Shown here: positions 33,023 to 41,611 of the stretch, in pieces
Position numbering within the stretch: position 1 is the stretch's first letter
Layout: each line of letters starts with the position of its first letter
From: G963701675 sp963701675
Lineage (GTDB): Bacteria; Planctomycetota; Planctomycetia; Gemmatales; Gemmataceae
Direction of reading: 5' to 3'
Length of the DNA stretch: 64,000 nucleotides
NCBI GenBank assembly: GCA_963701675.1
Contig: OY969623.1
Location: 8,618,001 to 8,682,000, forward strand
Notes under the pieces: model-generated
Databases searched by the model: none
Told to the model about the DNA's origin: nothing
Seen by the model: only the letters and a program-made list of their open reading frames with translations
Translations under genes and position numbers: made by a program

Positions 33023-34474
33023 ATGTCTCGACTCGGCGCCTGGTTTGATGCCCGGCTAAAGATTCGCGAGAGTCTCCGGCCGCTCTTGCAGCATCCGATT
33101 CCGAAGGAAATTGCCGGGCCGATGGGCTGGTGGTACGTCTTCGGAAGTGCGTCCCTGACGCTGTTGCTGGTGCAGTTCTTGACTGGCGTCGGCCTGGCGT
33201 TGACTTACGTGCCGGCGGCTGACAAGGCGTACGAGAGCCTGGTGTACTTGGACTTTCAGCAACCGCTCGGCTGGTTTCTGCGCGCCCTGCATTACTATGC
33301 CGGGTCCGGCATGTTCGTCATGGTTGTCGTGCACATGGCTCAGGTGTTTTTGCACGGCTCATACAAATATCCGCGTGAATTGACTTGGGTCGTGGGTGTC
33401 GTGTTGCTCGTCCTGACGCTGGGGATGATGTTTACCGGCCAGATTCTGCGATGGGACGCGGATGCATACTGGGGTGTCGGCGTCGGGGCGGCGATGGCCG
33501 GTCGCGTTCCCTGGATCGGACCGAATGTGGTGAACCTCCTACTCGGCGGTCCGATCATCGGCGGCGACACCTTGAGCCGTTTCTTCGCGCTGCACGTGTT
33601 TGTTATTCCGGGGCTTCTTGTCGTGTTGTTGGCGCTGCATTTGTGGCTGGTCTTGAAACGAGGAATCAGCGCGCCGCCCGTTCCGGGAAAAGTCGTCGAT
33701 CCGCGCACCTACGACGCCGACTACGAGCGTGCCATCAATGAAGGTGTGCCGTTCTTCGGCGAAGCATTCCGCAAGGACGCCTTTTTCTCCGCGGTCGTCG
33801 TGCTTGTCGTGGTCACGGTAGCCGCCGTCTTTGGCCCGAAGGGACCGGGCGCGCTGCCTGATCCGTCAATCTTGGGCGCTAATCCGAAGCCCGACTGGCC
33901 GTTCTGGTGGCTGTTTGCGCTCTTGGCCATGAGTCCACCCGGAGTCGAGGATTGGTTGATTCTTGGGCTACCGCCGCTCTTGATCACCATGCTGCTTCTC
34001 GTTCCGTTCGTTTCGAATCGCGGTGAGCGCGCGCCAAGCCGGCGTCCAGCGGCGGTTCTTGCCGTGCTGTTCATCTTCACGGCACTCGGAGTGCTTACGT
34101 ACCTGGGCTATCAGGAGAAGTGGTCGCCGATCATGTACGCCTGGAGTGCCGACCCGGTCCCTGAGCGAATCGTGATGGACAGTACCCCGGTGCAGCTTCA
34201 AGGGGCTGCGGTCTTTCAAGCCAAGCAATGTCGCAATTGTCACGCTCTCGACGGACGCGGCGGACGCCGTGGACCCGATTTGACGACGATCGGGGCAAGG
34301 CTCACGCGCGATCAGTTGATCGACCAGGTCAGTAACGGCACACCCGGCGGCGGCGACATGCCGGCGTACGGCAAGCAAATGAGCCCCGCCGAGATGACGG
34401 TGCTGACCGAGTTCCTGGCGAGTTTGCGACCACGGGGTGTCGCGCCGGCTCAATCACCCGTCGCTCACCCATGA
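33023..34474 (+). CDS. Cytochrome b with fused C-terminal cytochrome c
   Basis: The 483-residue protein has about eight membrane helices. The heme-binding helices carry ALHYYAGSGMF with VVVHMAQVF, and ALHVFVIPGLLVVLLALHLWL. A C-terminal cytochrome c domain has CRNCHALDGRGG and a GGDMPAYG ligand. It is the quinol-oxidising core of a bc-type complex. AAGGA is best spaced for the ATG at 33023, although 33017 is also possible. The stop overlaps the next start as ATGA. Confidence 0.92.
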   Translation: MSRLGAWFDARLKIRESLRPLLQHPIPKEIAGPMGWWYVFGSASLTLLLVQFLTGVGLALTYVPAADKAYESLVYLDFQQPLGWFLRALHYYAGSGMFVMVVVHMAQVFLHGSYKYPRELTWVVGVVLLVLTLGMMFTGQILRWDADAYWGVGVGAAMAGRVPWIGPNVVNLLLGGPIIGGDTLSRFFALHVFVIPGLLVVLLALHLWLVLKRGISAPPVPGKVVDPRTYDADYERAINEGVPFFGEAFRKDAFFSAVVVLVVVTVAAVFGPKGPGALPDPSILGANPKPDWPFWWLFALLAMSPPGVEDWLILGLPPLLITMLLLVPFVSNRGERAPSRRPAAVLAVLFIFTALGVLTYLGYQEKWSPIMYAWSADPVPERIVMDSTPVQLQGAAVFQAKQCRNCHALDGRGGRRGPDLTTIGARLTRDQLIDQVSNGTPGGGDMPAYGKQMSPAEMTVLTEFLASLRPRGVAPAQSPVAHP

Positions 34475-36744
34475 GTGCCATGCTTGACGCCTTTTTCCGA
34501 AGCTGGCCGCTGGACTTCTGGGTGGTCGCTCCACTTGTCGTGTCGGCTCTCGTCTACGTGCGCGGTTGGTTCCGGTTGCACCGACGCGATGATAGGCGAT
34601 GGCGATCTGCACAACTCATCACGTTTCTCCTTGGCCTGCTCGCGGTGTTTCTGGCACTTGCGTCGCCAATCGAGAGTTTCGCACCACTCTTCTTGCAAGC
34701 GCACATGGTGCAGCACGTCTTGCTCATGATGGTGGCGCCGCCATTGATCTGGTTGGGCGCGCCATTCTTTCCGTTCCTCCGCGGCATGCCGATGGAGGTA
34801 CGGGCTTACTGGGTCGCGCCACTACTCCGTTGGTGGCTTCTTCGACGCGCGTTTCAGTGGTTAACGCATCCAGTGCCGGCGTGGATACTCTTCACGTCCA
34901 TGACATGGATGTGGCACATTCCGTCGCTCTACGAACTCGCCCTTGGTTCCGACGGCTGGCATTACGTGCAGCATGCCTGCTTGTTCCTCGCCGCAGTGGT
35001 ATTCTGGCATCCCGTAATTCGTCCCTATCCGAGCCGTCCCACATGGTCGCGATGGCTGCTCATTCCGTACTTGCTCTTGGCCGACGTTCAGAACACGGTA
35101 CTGGCCGCATTGCTTACGTTCGCGAACGTTCCGCTTTACCGTACCTACGCTGAACTGCCGCGGCTCGGCAACATCTCGGCGCTCGATGATCAGTCAGCCG
35201 CCGGCGTCATCATGTGGGTGCCGGGTTCGATGGCGTACTTGATTCCACTTTTCTGGATCGGCGTGCACCTCCTTTATGGGCGGTCGAAGCCGACAAGCGT
35301 CGCGCGAACCCGCATCTCGTTGCCTTTGGTCGAAGTCTCACCGAAGAGTCCCGTGGACGTACTTCGTGTTCCAATCGTCGGCCGTTTCCTGCAATGGAGG
35401 CATGCACGGATCGTCTTGCAACTCGTTTCCGCGCTAATTGCCATCGCTGTGATCTACGACGGCCTAGCAGGGCCGCCCGTCGGCGCCACGAATCTGGCCG
35501 GCGTTGTGCCGTGGATTCATTGGCGCGGCATGGTCGTGTTCGGCTTATTGGCGGCGGGGAACATCTTCTGCATGGGTTGCCCGTTCCTGTTGCCACGGAC
35601 CATCGCACGGCGCTGGCTCCCTGCCCGGCGTGCCTGGCCGCGGCCGCTTCGCAACAAAATGCCGGCCGTTCTCTTATTGGTCGTGTTCTTCTGGGCGTAC
35701 GAAGCACTGGCTCTTTGGGACAGCCCGTGGTGGACGGCTTGGATCGCGATCGGCTACTTTGCGGCGCCGCTGATCATCGACGGAATCTATCGCGGCGCGC
35801 CCTTCTGTAAGTACGTTTGCCCCATTGGTCAATTCCATTTCGTGAATTCGATGGTATCGCCGCTGGAAGTCAAGGTCCGCGACGAAGCCGTTTGTTCCAG
35901 TTGCCTATCGAAGGATTGCATCCGTGGACGGGATGGAATTCCCGGCTGTGAACTGCACCTCTTTCAGCCGCGCAAGGTCGGGAACCTCGATTGCACGTTT
36001 TGTCTCGATTGCGTGCATGCCTGTCCCGAGGACAACATCGGCATCGTGCCGGGCATTCCCGCAGCGGAGTTATGGCAAGACCGGCCGCGATCCGGAATCG
36101 GCCGACTCGGCGGGCGACCCGATGTCGCGGTACTTGCGCTGCTACTGGTATTCGCGGCATTCACCAACGCTGCCGGCATGACGGCTCCGGTGTTCGAATG
36201 GCAAGACTCAGTGACTGCCGCCGCAGGGTGGACCACGCTGGTCGTGGCCACGACGATTTTTCACATCGGCGGTCTGGTTCTCTTGCCGACCGTTCTCATC
36301 GCGGCCGCCGCAATGACGAGCAACACCCAACTCAAGACCACGCAATCGGTACTTCACAACGCACTGACTTATTCGTATTGCCTCATTCCACTCGGATTCG
36401 GCATGTGGCTGGCCCATTACAGCTTTCATTTCTTGACGAGCTTCGGGACATTGTGGCCGGCGGGACAACGGTTTCTCGCCGACATGGGTTACGCGCTGCT
36501 TGGTGAGCCCGACTGGATCGCGGCCTGCTGCATCCCGGTGTCAGCTGCGCTCCTTCGATTGGAAATTCTCTTCTTGGAGCTTGGAATGCTGCTCTCGCTG
36601 TATTCCGGTCACCGTATCACTCAATCGGCCAAGTACCCGATGAGGGCGTACGTGCCTTGGGGAGTTCTTATCGTAGTTCTCTTTGCCGTCGGTGTGTGGA
36701 TTCTGTTTCAGCCAATGGAAATGAGAGGCACACTGAAAGGATGA
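34471..36744 (+). CDS. CtaG-type assembly factor fused to membrane polyferredoxin
   Basis: The 757-residue protein has two parts. Residues 1-270 match CtaG of caa3 oxidases, with QAHMVQHVLLMMVAPPLIWLG and TSMTWMWHIPSLYELAL carrying paired histidines likely to hold copper. From about residue 300 it becomes a NosR/FixG-like membrane ferredoxin: FCMGCPFLLPR, FCKYVCPIGQFHF, CSSCLSKDC and CTFCLDCVHACPEDN (a 4Fe-4S ligand set), then further helices. Inference: copper insertion into CuA/CuB coupled to electron supply for copper or heme reduction. I know no common name for the fusion. Its TGA lies inside a degenerate heptamer array. Confidence 0.85.
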   Translation: MSAMLDAFFRSWPLDFWVVAPLVVSALVYVRGWFRLHRRDDRRWRSAQLITFLLGLLAVFLALASPIESFAPLFLQAHMVQHVLLMMVAPPLIWLGAPFFPFLRGMPMEVRAYWVAPLLRWWLLRRAFQWLTHPVPAWILFTSMTWMWHIPSLYELALGSDGWHYVQHACLFLAAVVFWHPVIRPYPSRPTWSRWLLIPYLLLADVQNTVLAALLTFANVPLYRTYAELPRLGNISALDDQSAAGVIMWVPGSMAYLIPLFWIGVHLLYGRSKPTSVARTRISLPLVEVSPKSPVDVLRVPIVGRFLQWRHARIVLQLVSALIAIAVIYDGLAGPPVGATNLAGVVPWIHWRGMVVFGLLAAGNIFCMGCPFLLPRTIARRWLPARRAWPRPLRNKMPAVLLLVVFFWAYEALALWDSPWWTAWIAIGYFAAPLIIDGIYRGAPFCKYVCPIGQFHFVNSMVSPLEVKVRDEAVCSSCLSKDCIRGRDGIPGCELHLFQPRKVGNLDCTFCLDCVHACPEDNIGIVPGIPAAELWQDRPRSGIGRLGGRPDVAVLALLLVFAAFTNAAGMTAPVFEWQDSVTAAAGWTTLVVATTIFHIGGLVLLPTVLIAAAAMTSNTQLKTTQSVLHNALTYSYCLIPLGFGMWLAHYSFHFLTSFGTLWPAGQRFLADMGYALLGEPDWIAACCIPVSAALLRLEILFLELGMLLSLYSGHRITQSAKYPMRAYVPWGVLIVVLFAVGVWILFQPMEMRGTLKG

Positions 36745-36903
36745 AGGCTGAAGGAGGAAGAATGAACCATACAAGAATCAAATTTGTGGCAGGGAAGGAG
36801 TGACACGATGATGTCGTGGCCTAACCGAGCTAAGTCCCGACTCTTCCGGTTCATCCTTCATCCTTCATCCTTCATCCTTTTAATCGTCCTTCATCCCTCA
36901 TCC
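36732..36903. repeat. Inverted pair of heptamer arrays around the FixH-like gene start
   Basis: The left array is degenerate: ACTGAAA, GGATGAA, GGCTGAA, GGAGGAA, GAATGAA at 36732-36766. The right array is four exact TTCATCC units at 36850-36877, then TTCATCC and CTCATCC at 36890-36903. The right unit is the reverse complement of GGATGAA. The roughly 83-nt interval holds GGGAAGGAG and the ATG at 36808. Confidence 0.9.
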
Positions 36904-37407
36904 TTTCTTCGTGCCGATGGCGGCAGATTGCAAACCTGTCAACAACGCGGGCCGTTCCAAGTCTCCGTATTCGTCGCGCCGATGCCACCGAGGACGGGCA
37001 TCGTGGACGTGAGTGTTTTGGTGAAGGAATCGAAAACCGGAAGGATTCGAACCGATGTGCCGGTGACGGTGCGCATGTCTCCGATTTCCCACTCCGGTTC
37101 CGATGAAGTGGCGACGGCGACGCCCGATGCTGCAACCAACAAACTCTTTCAGGCGGCGAAACTTCACGTTCCGCAAGCCGGCACATGGCAAGTGACCGTA
37201 TGCGTCGACGGGCAACCGTCGCCGATTTGCTTTGACCTGGTTGTCGAAACCGGAATGCCCGCATGGTGGGACATGGGCCTATGGCTTGCTTGGCCGTTCA
37301 TAGCTGTCTTGTTGTTCGGCGCGCATCGTTGGCGCGTGCACCGACACGATCATACCGCGGCGCCGGTGAGCAGCGTGAGCAACGCAATCTCAGGCCGGCA
37401 ATTGTAG
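36808..37407 (+). CDS. FixH/YtkA-like exported protein
   Basis: The 199-residue protein has a signal sequence, a beta-sandwich domain (FQVSVFVAPMPPRTGIVDVS, AGTWQVTVCVDG) and a C-terminal membrane helix (LWLAWPFIAVLLFGA). This resembles FixH/YtkA-like copper- or oxidase-assembly proteins that follow FixG-like genes, and it does so here. GGGAAGGAG is seven bases before the ATG at 36808. The hydrophobic core of the signal is written by TTCATCC repeats (FILHPSS). Its end overlaps the convergent metallophosphoesterase gene by 58 bp. Confidence 0.65.
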   Translation: MMSWPNRAKSRLFRFILHPSSFILLIVLHPSSFLRADGGRLQTCQQRGPFQVSVFVAPMPPRTGIVDVSVLVKESKTGRIRTDVPVTVRMSPISHSGSDEVATATPDAATNKLFQAAKLHVPQAGTWQVTVCVDGQPSPICFDLVVETGMPAWWDMGLWLAWPFIAVLLFGAHRWRVHRHDHTAAPVSSVSNAISGRQL

Positions 37408-38516
37408 CGCAGCGGATGTTGTGCCGCGAGGCCGCGAACGACATGGAGCACCGTCGGCGGTTCGTCGAAAGTGCCGCAATCGTAACGCCGGCCGTGTCGG
37501 CTCGGAACGAGTATCGAACCGAAAAGTGGAAGGCGGATTTGACCTCCGTGGTTATGTCCGGCCAACATCAAATCAATGCCGTGTTGTTTGGCCCACGGCA
37601 GATTATCGGGTGTGTGACTGAGAGAGATGTGAAAGACACCCGCCGGACATCTAGAAACTTCGGGCGCGGGACGAATCCACGGTGTCTCGTTGCCGCTGAT
37701 CACCATGGTTTCGCCGCGAACGGTAATTGATTTCCAGCAGTTGCCAAGCACGTCGATCCCCAAGCGACGGAGGCGCCGCCGCACCAGGGCGGGTTCATAC
37801 CACGTATCGTGATTACCCAGAATCGCGTAGGCGCCAACCCGCCAACGCAGTCGGCTCAGCACCGGCAGAATCCAGCGATGGTGATGATCGCTGTCGACGA
37901 CATCGCCGGTTATGGCCAGTAGGTCCGGCTCCCAGTTGCCGCATACGTTCATCACTTCCATGTAGAACTCGCGGTCGGGAGTGCCGCTGAAGTGCAAGTC
38001 GCTCAAGTGAAGAATCGTGATGCCATCAAGGGCAGGCGGAAGCCGCGGCAACCGCAGCTCTTTTTCCGCGAAGTCGACGCGAAAGACTTCGTTCCACGGG
38101 AGCTTAGCCAGGGGGCGGTACCTGCTGTGGCCGACGGGAGCAAAGCCGAGCTGCTCGGCGATGTCGAGCGTACAAGTGTGATTGTGAACCAGAGCCGCCG
38201 GTCGACGGCGCAGGCGGTAGACCGTGATGGCCGGCAGCAGCAAGTAGGTAATGACGCAACAAGCGACCACATACGCGACAATCGCCGCGTGAAGTAGGAC
38301 GGGTGACCTTCGTTCGAGCACCGAAGCCAAATCCCAGCCGTAGACCCACCACAGTCCGATAAGCAGCGCAGGAACAAGTGCGGCATGGATGGTGCGGACA
38401 ACGCTAAGGAAACGATGGGGCAGGGGCCGGCCGTACCACTGATTCACACCGCCGATCATGACCGCAGTGTGTCCGACGGCAACACCGATCCACAGGAAGA
38501 TGCTGAGAATCCACAT
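37350..38516 (-). CDS. Membrane-bound metallophosphoesterase
   Basis: The 388-residue protein has about four N-terminal helices and then a calcineurin-type phosphoesterase domain: ILHLSDLHFSG, LLAITGDVVDSD, YAILGNHDTWYEP and LMLAGHNHGGQI, which hold the two-metal site. Similar membrane MPEs act on UDP-diacylglucosamine or other envelope substrates, but the substrate is not evident. The C-terminal 19 codons overlap the FixH-like gene on the opposite strand. Confidence 0.87.
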   Translation of the reverse strand: MWILSIFLWIGVAVGHTAVMIGGVNQWYGRPLPHRFLSVVRTIHAALVPALLIGLWWVYGWDLASVLERRSPVLLHAAIVAYVVACCVITYLLLPAITVYRLRRRPAALVHNHTCTLDIAEQLGFAPVGHSRYRPLAKLPWNEVFRVDFAEKELRLPRLPPALDGITILHLSDLHFSGTPDREFYMEVMNVCGNWEPDLLAITGDVVDSDHHHRWILPVLSRLRWRVGAYAILGNHDTWYEPALVRRRLRRLGIDVLGNCWKSITVRGETMVISGNETPWIRPAPEVSRCPAGVFHISLSHTPDNLPWAKQHGIDLMLAGHNHGGQIRLPLFGSILVPSRHGRRYDCGTFDEPPTVLHVVRGLAAQHPLRYNCRPEIALLTLLTGAAV

Positions 38517-38564
38517 TCTGTATCCGTGTTCAACTTTAGTTCAGGAATGAGCGACGAGACCGAT

Positions 38565-40094
38565 TCATGCCGTCTGACTCCGCCGTGCACTCAAGATGGC
38601 GGACGGCGGCTCGGCTTTGGCGAGGACCTCCAACAATTGGTCCACGCGAAACGGTTTGTAGAGCACGTGCCGAAGTCCTTCCTGTCGGGCTTTGACGATG
38701 GAATGGGACGGGTCGTATCCATACGCCGTCATGAGAATGACCCGGGCCGTTGGTTGGGCGTCCTGCAAACGCCGATACACGTCGAACCCCGATACATCGG
38801 GAAGCCGGATGTCGGCAAGGATAGCATCGTACGAACCCAGCCGCGCCATGGTCAATGCTTCTTGCCCATCCTTCGCGGTTTCGACGATACAGCCGTGTCG
38901 GCCGAGGATACCGTGTGCCGAGCGGCGGACGCGGTCATCGTTGTCAGCGACCAGCACCCGGAGACCCCGAAGCTTCGGTTGCGGTGTTTCACCCGGCCGC
39001 GGCGCGGCGGGAGGCGCCAGGTCGTCGCCCACTTTCTGGATGCACTGCTTGAGTGAACGGGCAGCAGAGAGAATCTTCTTGAGCTTCTCTCCCATGTCCG
39101 GGTCGTGTCCGATGTATCGATCCAGGAGTAAGGTTGCCGCGTTCAAGATTTCATCGACAGGCAGTGCGACTTCCCGACTGATGGCCTCGACCGAGTGGGA
39201 AGCGGTACTCCGCTTTTCCGCTTGAATCACGTCGAGGGTGTGCAGGGCTTCGGCAATCTCTCGGCTGAATAGCTCTAGGAACTGGACGTCGTCGGCGCTG
39301 AAGCCGTTGATTTGCGGACTCTCGACATTCAGTGTGCCGATCACACGGTCCTGGTCGATCAGCGGAACGGTGACGGAACTCCGGGCGCCGGATGCGCCCT
39401 CGAGATAACGAGAATCCTTCGCCGTGTCGGAGCAAACATAGCTCTTTCCGGTGGCGCCCACGTAACCCGTGACGCCGTTGCCCTCCGCGCGTGCGAACAA
39501 CTCTCTTTTGCCGGCTTGCGAGGTCATGCCTTCGACCATGAGCGGTTCGAGTCGCTCAGTTTTCCGGTCCAGCAGCCGTATTTCGAAGACGTCATAGTGC
39601 AACAAGTCGTGCGTGAGTCGGCGGATGTCCTGTTTCAACAACTCGATCCGGTCGGCCATGCTCATTTCCGCCAATTGATCCGGCGAGAGCGCGGCCAATT
39701 CTCGCATCGCCTGATGGATGGCGTTCAGTCGCTGTTGTTGGTTCACTTCTGCGCGGACATCGCGGCAAAGGACGACGACTCGGTCAACGGTCCCGGTCGA
39801 TGAAACCAAGGGCGTGACGTGCATCTCCAGCGTGCGACAGTCGCGACATGGAAGGCGGAACGTGACGACTTTCCCGGCGAATGCCGATTGGAAGGCGCCG
39901 GCGACCGCGGAATCCGGTTGAGGAGAGCCCAGAATCTCGAAGAAACCGCGGCCCTCAGTCCCACATCCGCACCAAGCCTTGAAGGCCTTGTTCGCCCAGT
40001 GCACACTGAAATCCGTCCCGACGACGGCAATGCCGTCGGGTAGCGCATCCAGAACTTGCTCCGACTGGTCGGTTTTCGCGTCTTCGAGCATCAT
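38565..40094 (-). CDS. PAS-GAF-receiver signalling protein lacking a kinase domain
   Basis: The 509-residue protein has a PAS domain (about residues 14-120, LPDGIAVVGTDFSVHWANKA), a helix, a GAF domain (about 165-290, GVTGYVGATGKSYVCSDTAK), a helical dimerisation segment resembling a HisKA without a clear phospho-histidine, and a C-terminal receiver (about 375-495; DNDDR, ILADIRLPD and YKPF with the conserved Lys). No HATPase domain is present, so it cannot autophosphorylate. It may receive phosphate from a partner kinase elsewhere, or sense a ligand through GAF/PAS. It neighbours a PP2C gene on the same strand. Confidence 0.85.
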   Translation of the reverse strand: MMLEDAKTDQSEQVLDALPDGIAVVGTDFSVHWANKAFKAWCGCGTEGRGFFEILGSPQPDSAVAGAFQSAFAGKVVTFRLPCRDCRTLEMHVTPLVSSTGTVDRVVVLCRDVRAEVNQQQRLNAIHQAMRELAALSPDQLAEMSMADRIELLKQDIRRLTHDLLHYDVFEIRLLDRKTERLEPLMVEGMTSQAGKRELFARAEGNGVTGYVGATGKSYVCSDTAKDSRYLEGASGARSSVTVPLIDQDRVIGTLNVESPQINGFSADDVQFLELFSREIAEALHTLDVIQAEKRSTASHSVEAISREVALPVDEILNAATLLLDRYIGHDPDMGEKLKKILSAARSLKQCIQKVGDDLAPPAAPRPGETPQPKLRGLRVLVADNDDRVRRSAHGILGRHGCIVETAKDGQEALTMARLGSYDAILADIRLPDVSGFDVYRRLQDAQPTARVILMTAYGYDPSHSIVKARQEGLRHVLYKPFRVDQLLEVLAKAEPPSAILSARRSQTA

Positions 40095-40169
40095 CCACCG
40101 GCTTGATGACTATCAATTGTCCGAATTATATCGAACCGGTAAGCGGCGACGAAGCGAATCCGACGATCG

Positions 40170-41483
40170 CTAGACCGTAGTCTTTTCCCAAAGTGAGTAG
40201 AAGCCTTCGTCTTTGATTCGATTTTTTGCGGTGAGATCGCCGAAAGGGGAAGCCGCGCGGCAGTATTCGCGGAAAGCGGTGACGTAATCCGATTGCGCGT
40301 AGGCCGCGCGGGCGAGATCGCGGTGTTGCTGGTTGGACATCCAATCGACATCCGCATTCCGGGCGTGTGCCCAATCACGTAGGGATTCCTCGGCATGAGC
40401 CACCCGTTCGACGAGCGACTTTTCAATTGGGCAAGGAGTTTGTCGATAAACCTGAAGAGGACGCAAGTCGAAAGTGCTGGTCGGTTCGCCGCGCTCGCGC
40501 AGGTATTTTCGTGCAAGGCCGGTGAGTCCTGCCAGAACGGACAGTGCCGCGAGGACGAAAGTGACGATGCTCCAAATGGATCCTTCTCCGCCGCTGAGAA
40601 CTGCCGCCGTGGTTGCAAGTGCCACTCCCAAGAAAAGTCCGACCAACGGCCACGGAATCGACGACGTCCGCGAAGTAAGACCGGTGGCCGGCGACGAGGG
40701 AAGTGGCGTGGAGTTCGAGGCCACATGCGTCTCCGGAACGCGGGCCACGACCACGGTAATGTTGTCGGGACCGCCGCGCAAGTTCGCCAGATGGATCAGC
40801 ACTTTGCAGGCCTCTGCGGGAGAAAAGGCATGTGCGATCGCGCCGAGCTCCAGGTCGCTCAGCTGGTTGCTTAAGCCGTCGCTGCAAAGGACAAATATGT
40901 CACCGGGTTGCACCGGGTGTGGCCCTTCGATGTCCACCTCGACGAGGGGATCCGGGCCGAGCGAGCGATTGATGTAATTGGCGCCGATCCCTTTAAGCGA
41001 TTCCGGATCAACCTTCTGGCGTTTGGCAAGTTCCCAAACCCAACTATGATCGAATGTCAATTGTTCGATGCGTTCCTGCCGGATCCGATAGGCGCGACTG
41101 TCGCCGACATGGGCAACCCATGCATGGTCTGGATGGAGAACGAGGGCCGTGCCTGTCGTTCCCATTCCCTTAAAGTCTTGGTTTTGTTGGCCGCGCGCAT
41201 GGATGCTGGCGTTGGCTTCGAGAAATGCTTTCCGCAGGGCAGGGGCGGGCCCTTCGCCGGCGTATTTGTGATAGGTGTGCGGTATGAGATTGGCGGCGAG
41301 CTCGCTGGCCAGCTCGCCCACGGCGTGGCCACCCATGCCATCCGCGACGAGGAAAATGTGACCCTGCCGCTGCCACTGTTCAGGGTCGCCGGCCAACGAC
41401 ACCGCCTGACAATCTTCGTTTTGGGCGCGGCGAATTCCCGGGTCCGATTGGCTGGCGTACTCGATTTGGTCGTGGCCGATCAC
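40170..41483 (-). CDS. PP2C family protein phosphatase with C-terminal membrane segments
   Basis: The 437-residue protein has a PP2C catalytic domain: SDPGIRRAQNEDCQAV, FLVADGMGGHAVGELAS, WVAHVGDSRAYRIR, DIFVLCSDGLSNQL and GGPDNITVVVA, including the aspartates of the metal site. Two membrane helices (about residues 265-315) and a short cytosolic tail follow. It should dephosphorylate Ser/Thr-kinase targets such as those of the receptor kinase at 46.6 kb, but that link is inference. The start is GTG 41483 with GAGGAA six bases before; the frame upstream has no homology. Confidence 0.9.
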   Translation of the reverse strand: MIGHDQIEYASQSDPGIRRAQNEDCQAVSLAGDPEQWQRQGHIFLVADGMGGHAVGELASELAANLIPHTYHKYAGEGPAPALRKAFLEANASIHARGQQNQDFKGMGTTGTALVLHPDHAWVAHVGDSRAYRIRQERIEQLTFDHSWVWELAKRQKVDPESLKGIGANYINRSLGPDPLVEVDIEGPHPVQPGDIFVLCSDGLSNQLSDLELGAIAHAFSPAEACKVLIHLANLRGGPDNITVVVARVPETHVASNSTPLPSSPATGLTSRTSSIPWPLVGLFLGVALATTAAVLSGGEGSIWSIVTFVLAALSVLAGLTGLARKYLRERGEPTSTFDLRPLQVYRQTPCPIEKSLVERVAHAEESLRDWAHARNADVDWMSNQQHRDLARAAYAQSDYVTAFREYCRAASPFGDLTAKNRIKDEGFYSLWEKTTV

Positions 41484-41611
41484 CCTGACTTCCTCATCCT
41501 TCCGTCCTTGCCGCTTCGGGTATCGTATCCCATCTTGCACAACCCGACGAGCCGGAAGCGATACCTTGACCTGGTGTTGGCCCCACGGTATACGCCGACA
41601 CGATTCCATTC

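Noticed and set aside
30138..36903. CRISPR array or transposon ends
   Set aside because: Units are 7-8 bases without spacers, and there is no transposase or target duplication nearby.
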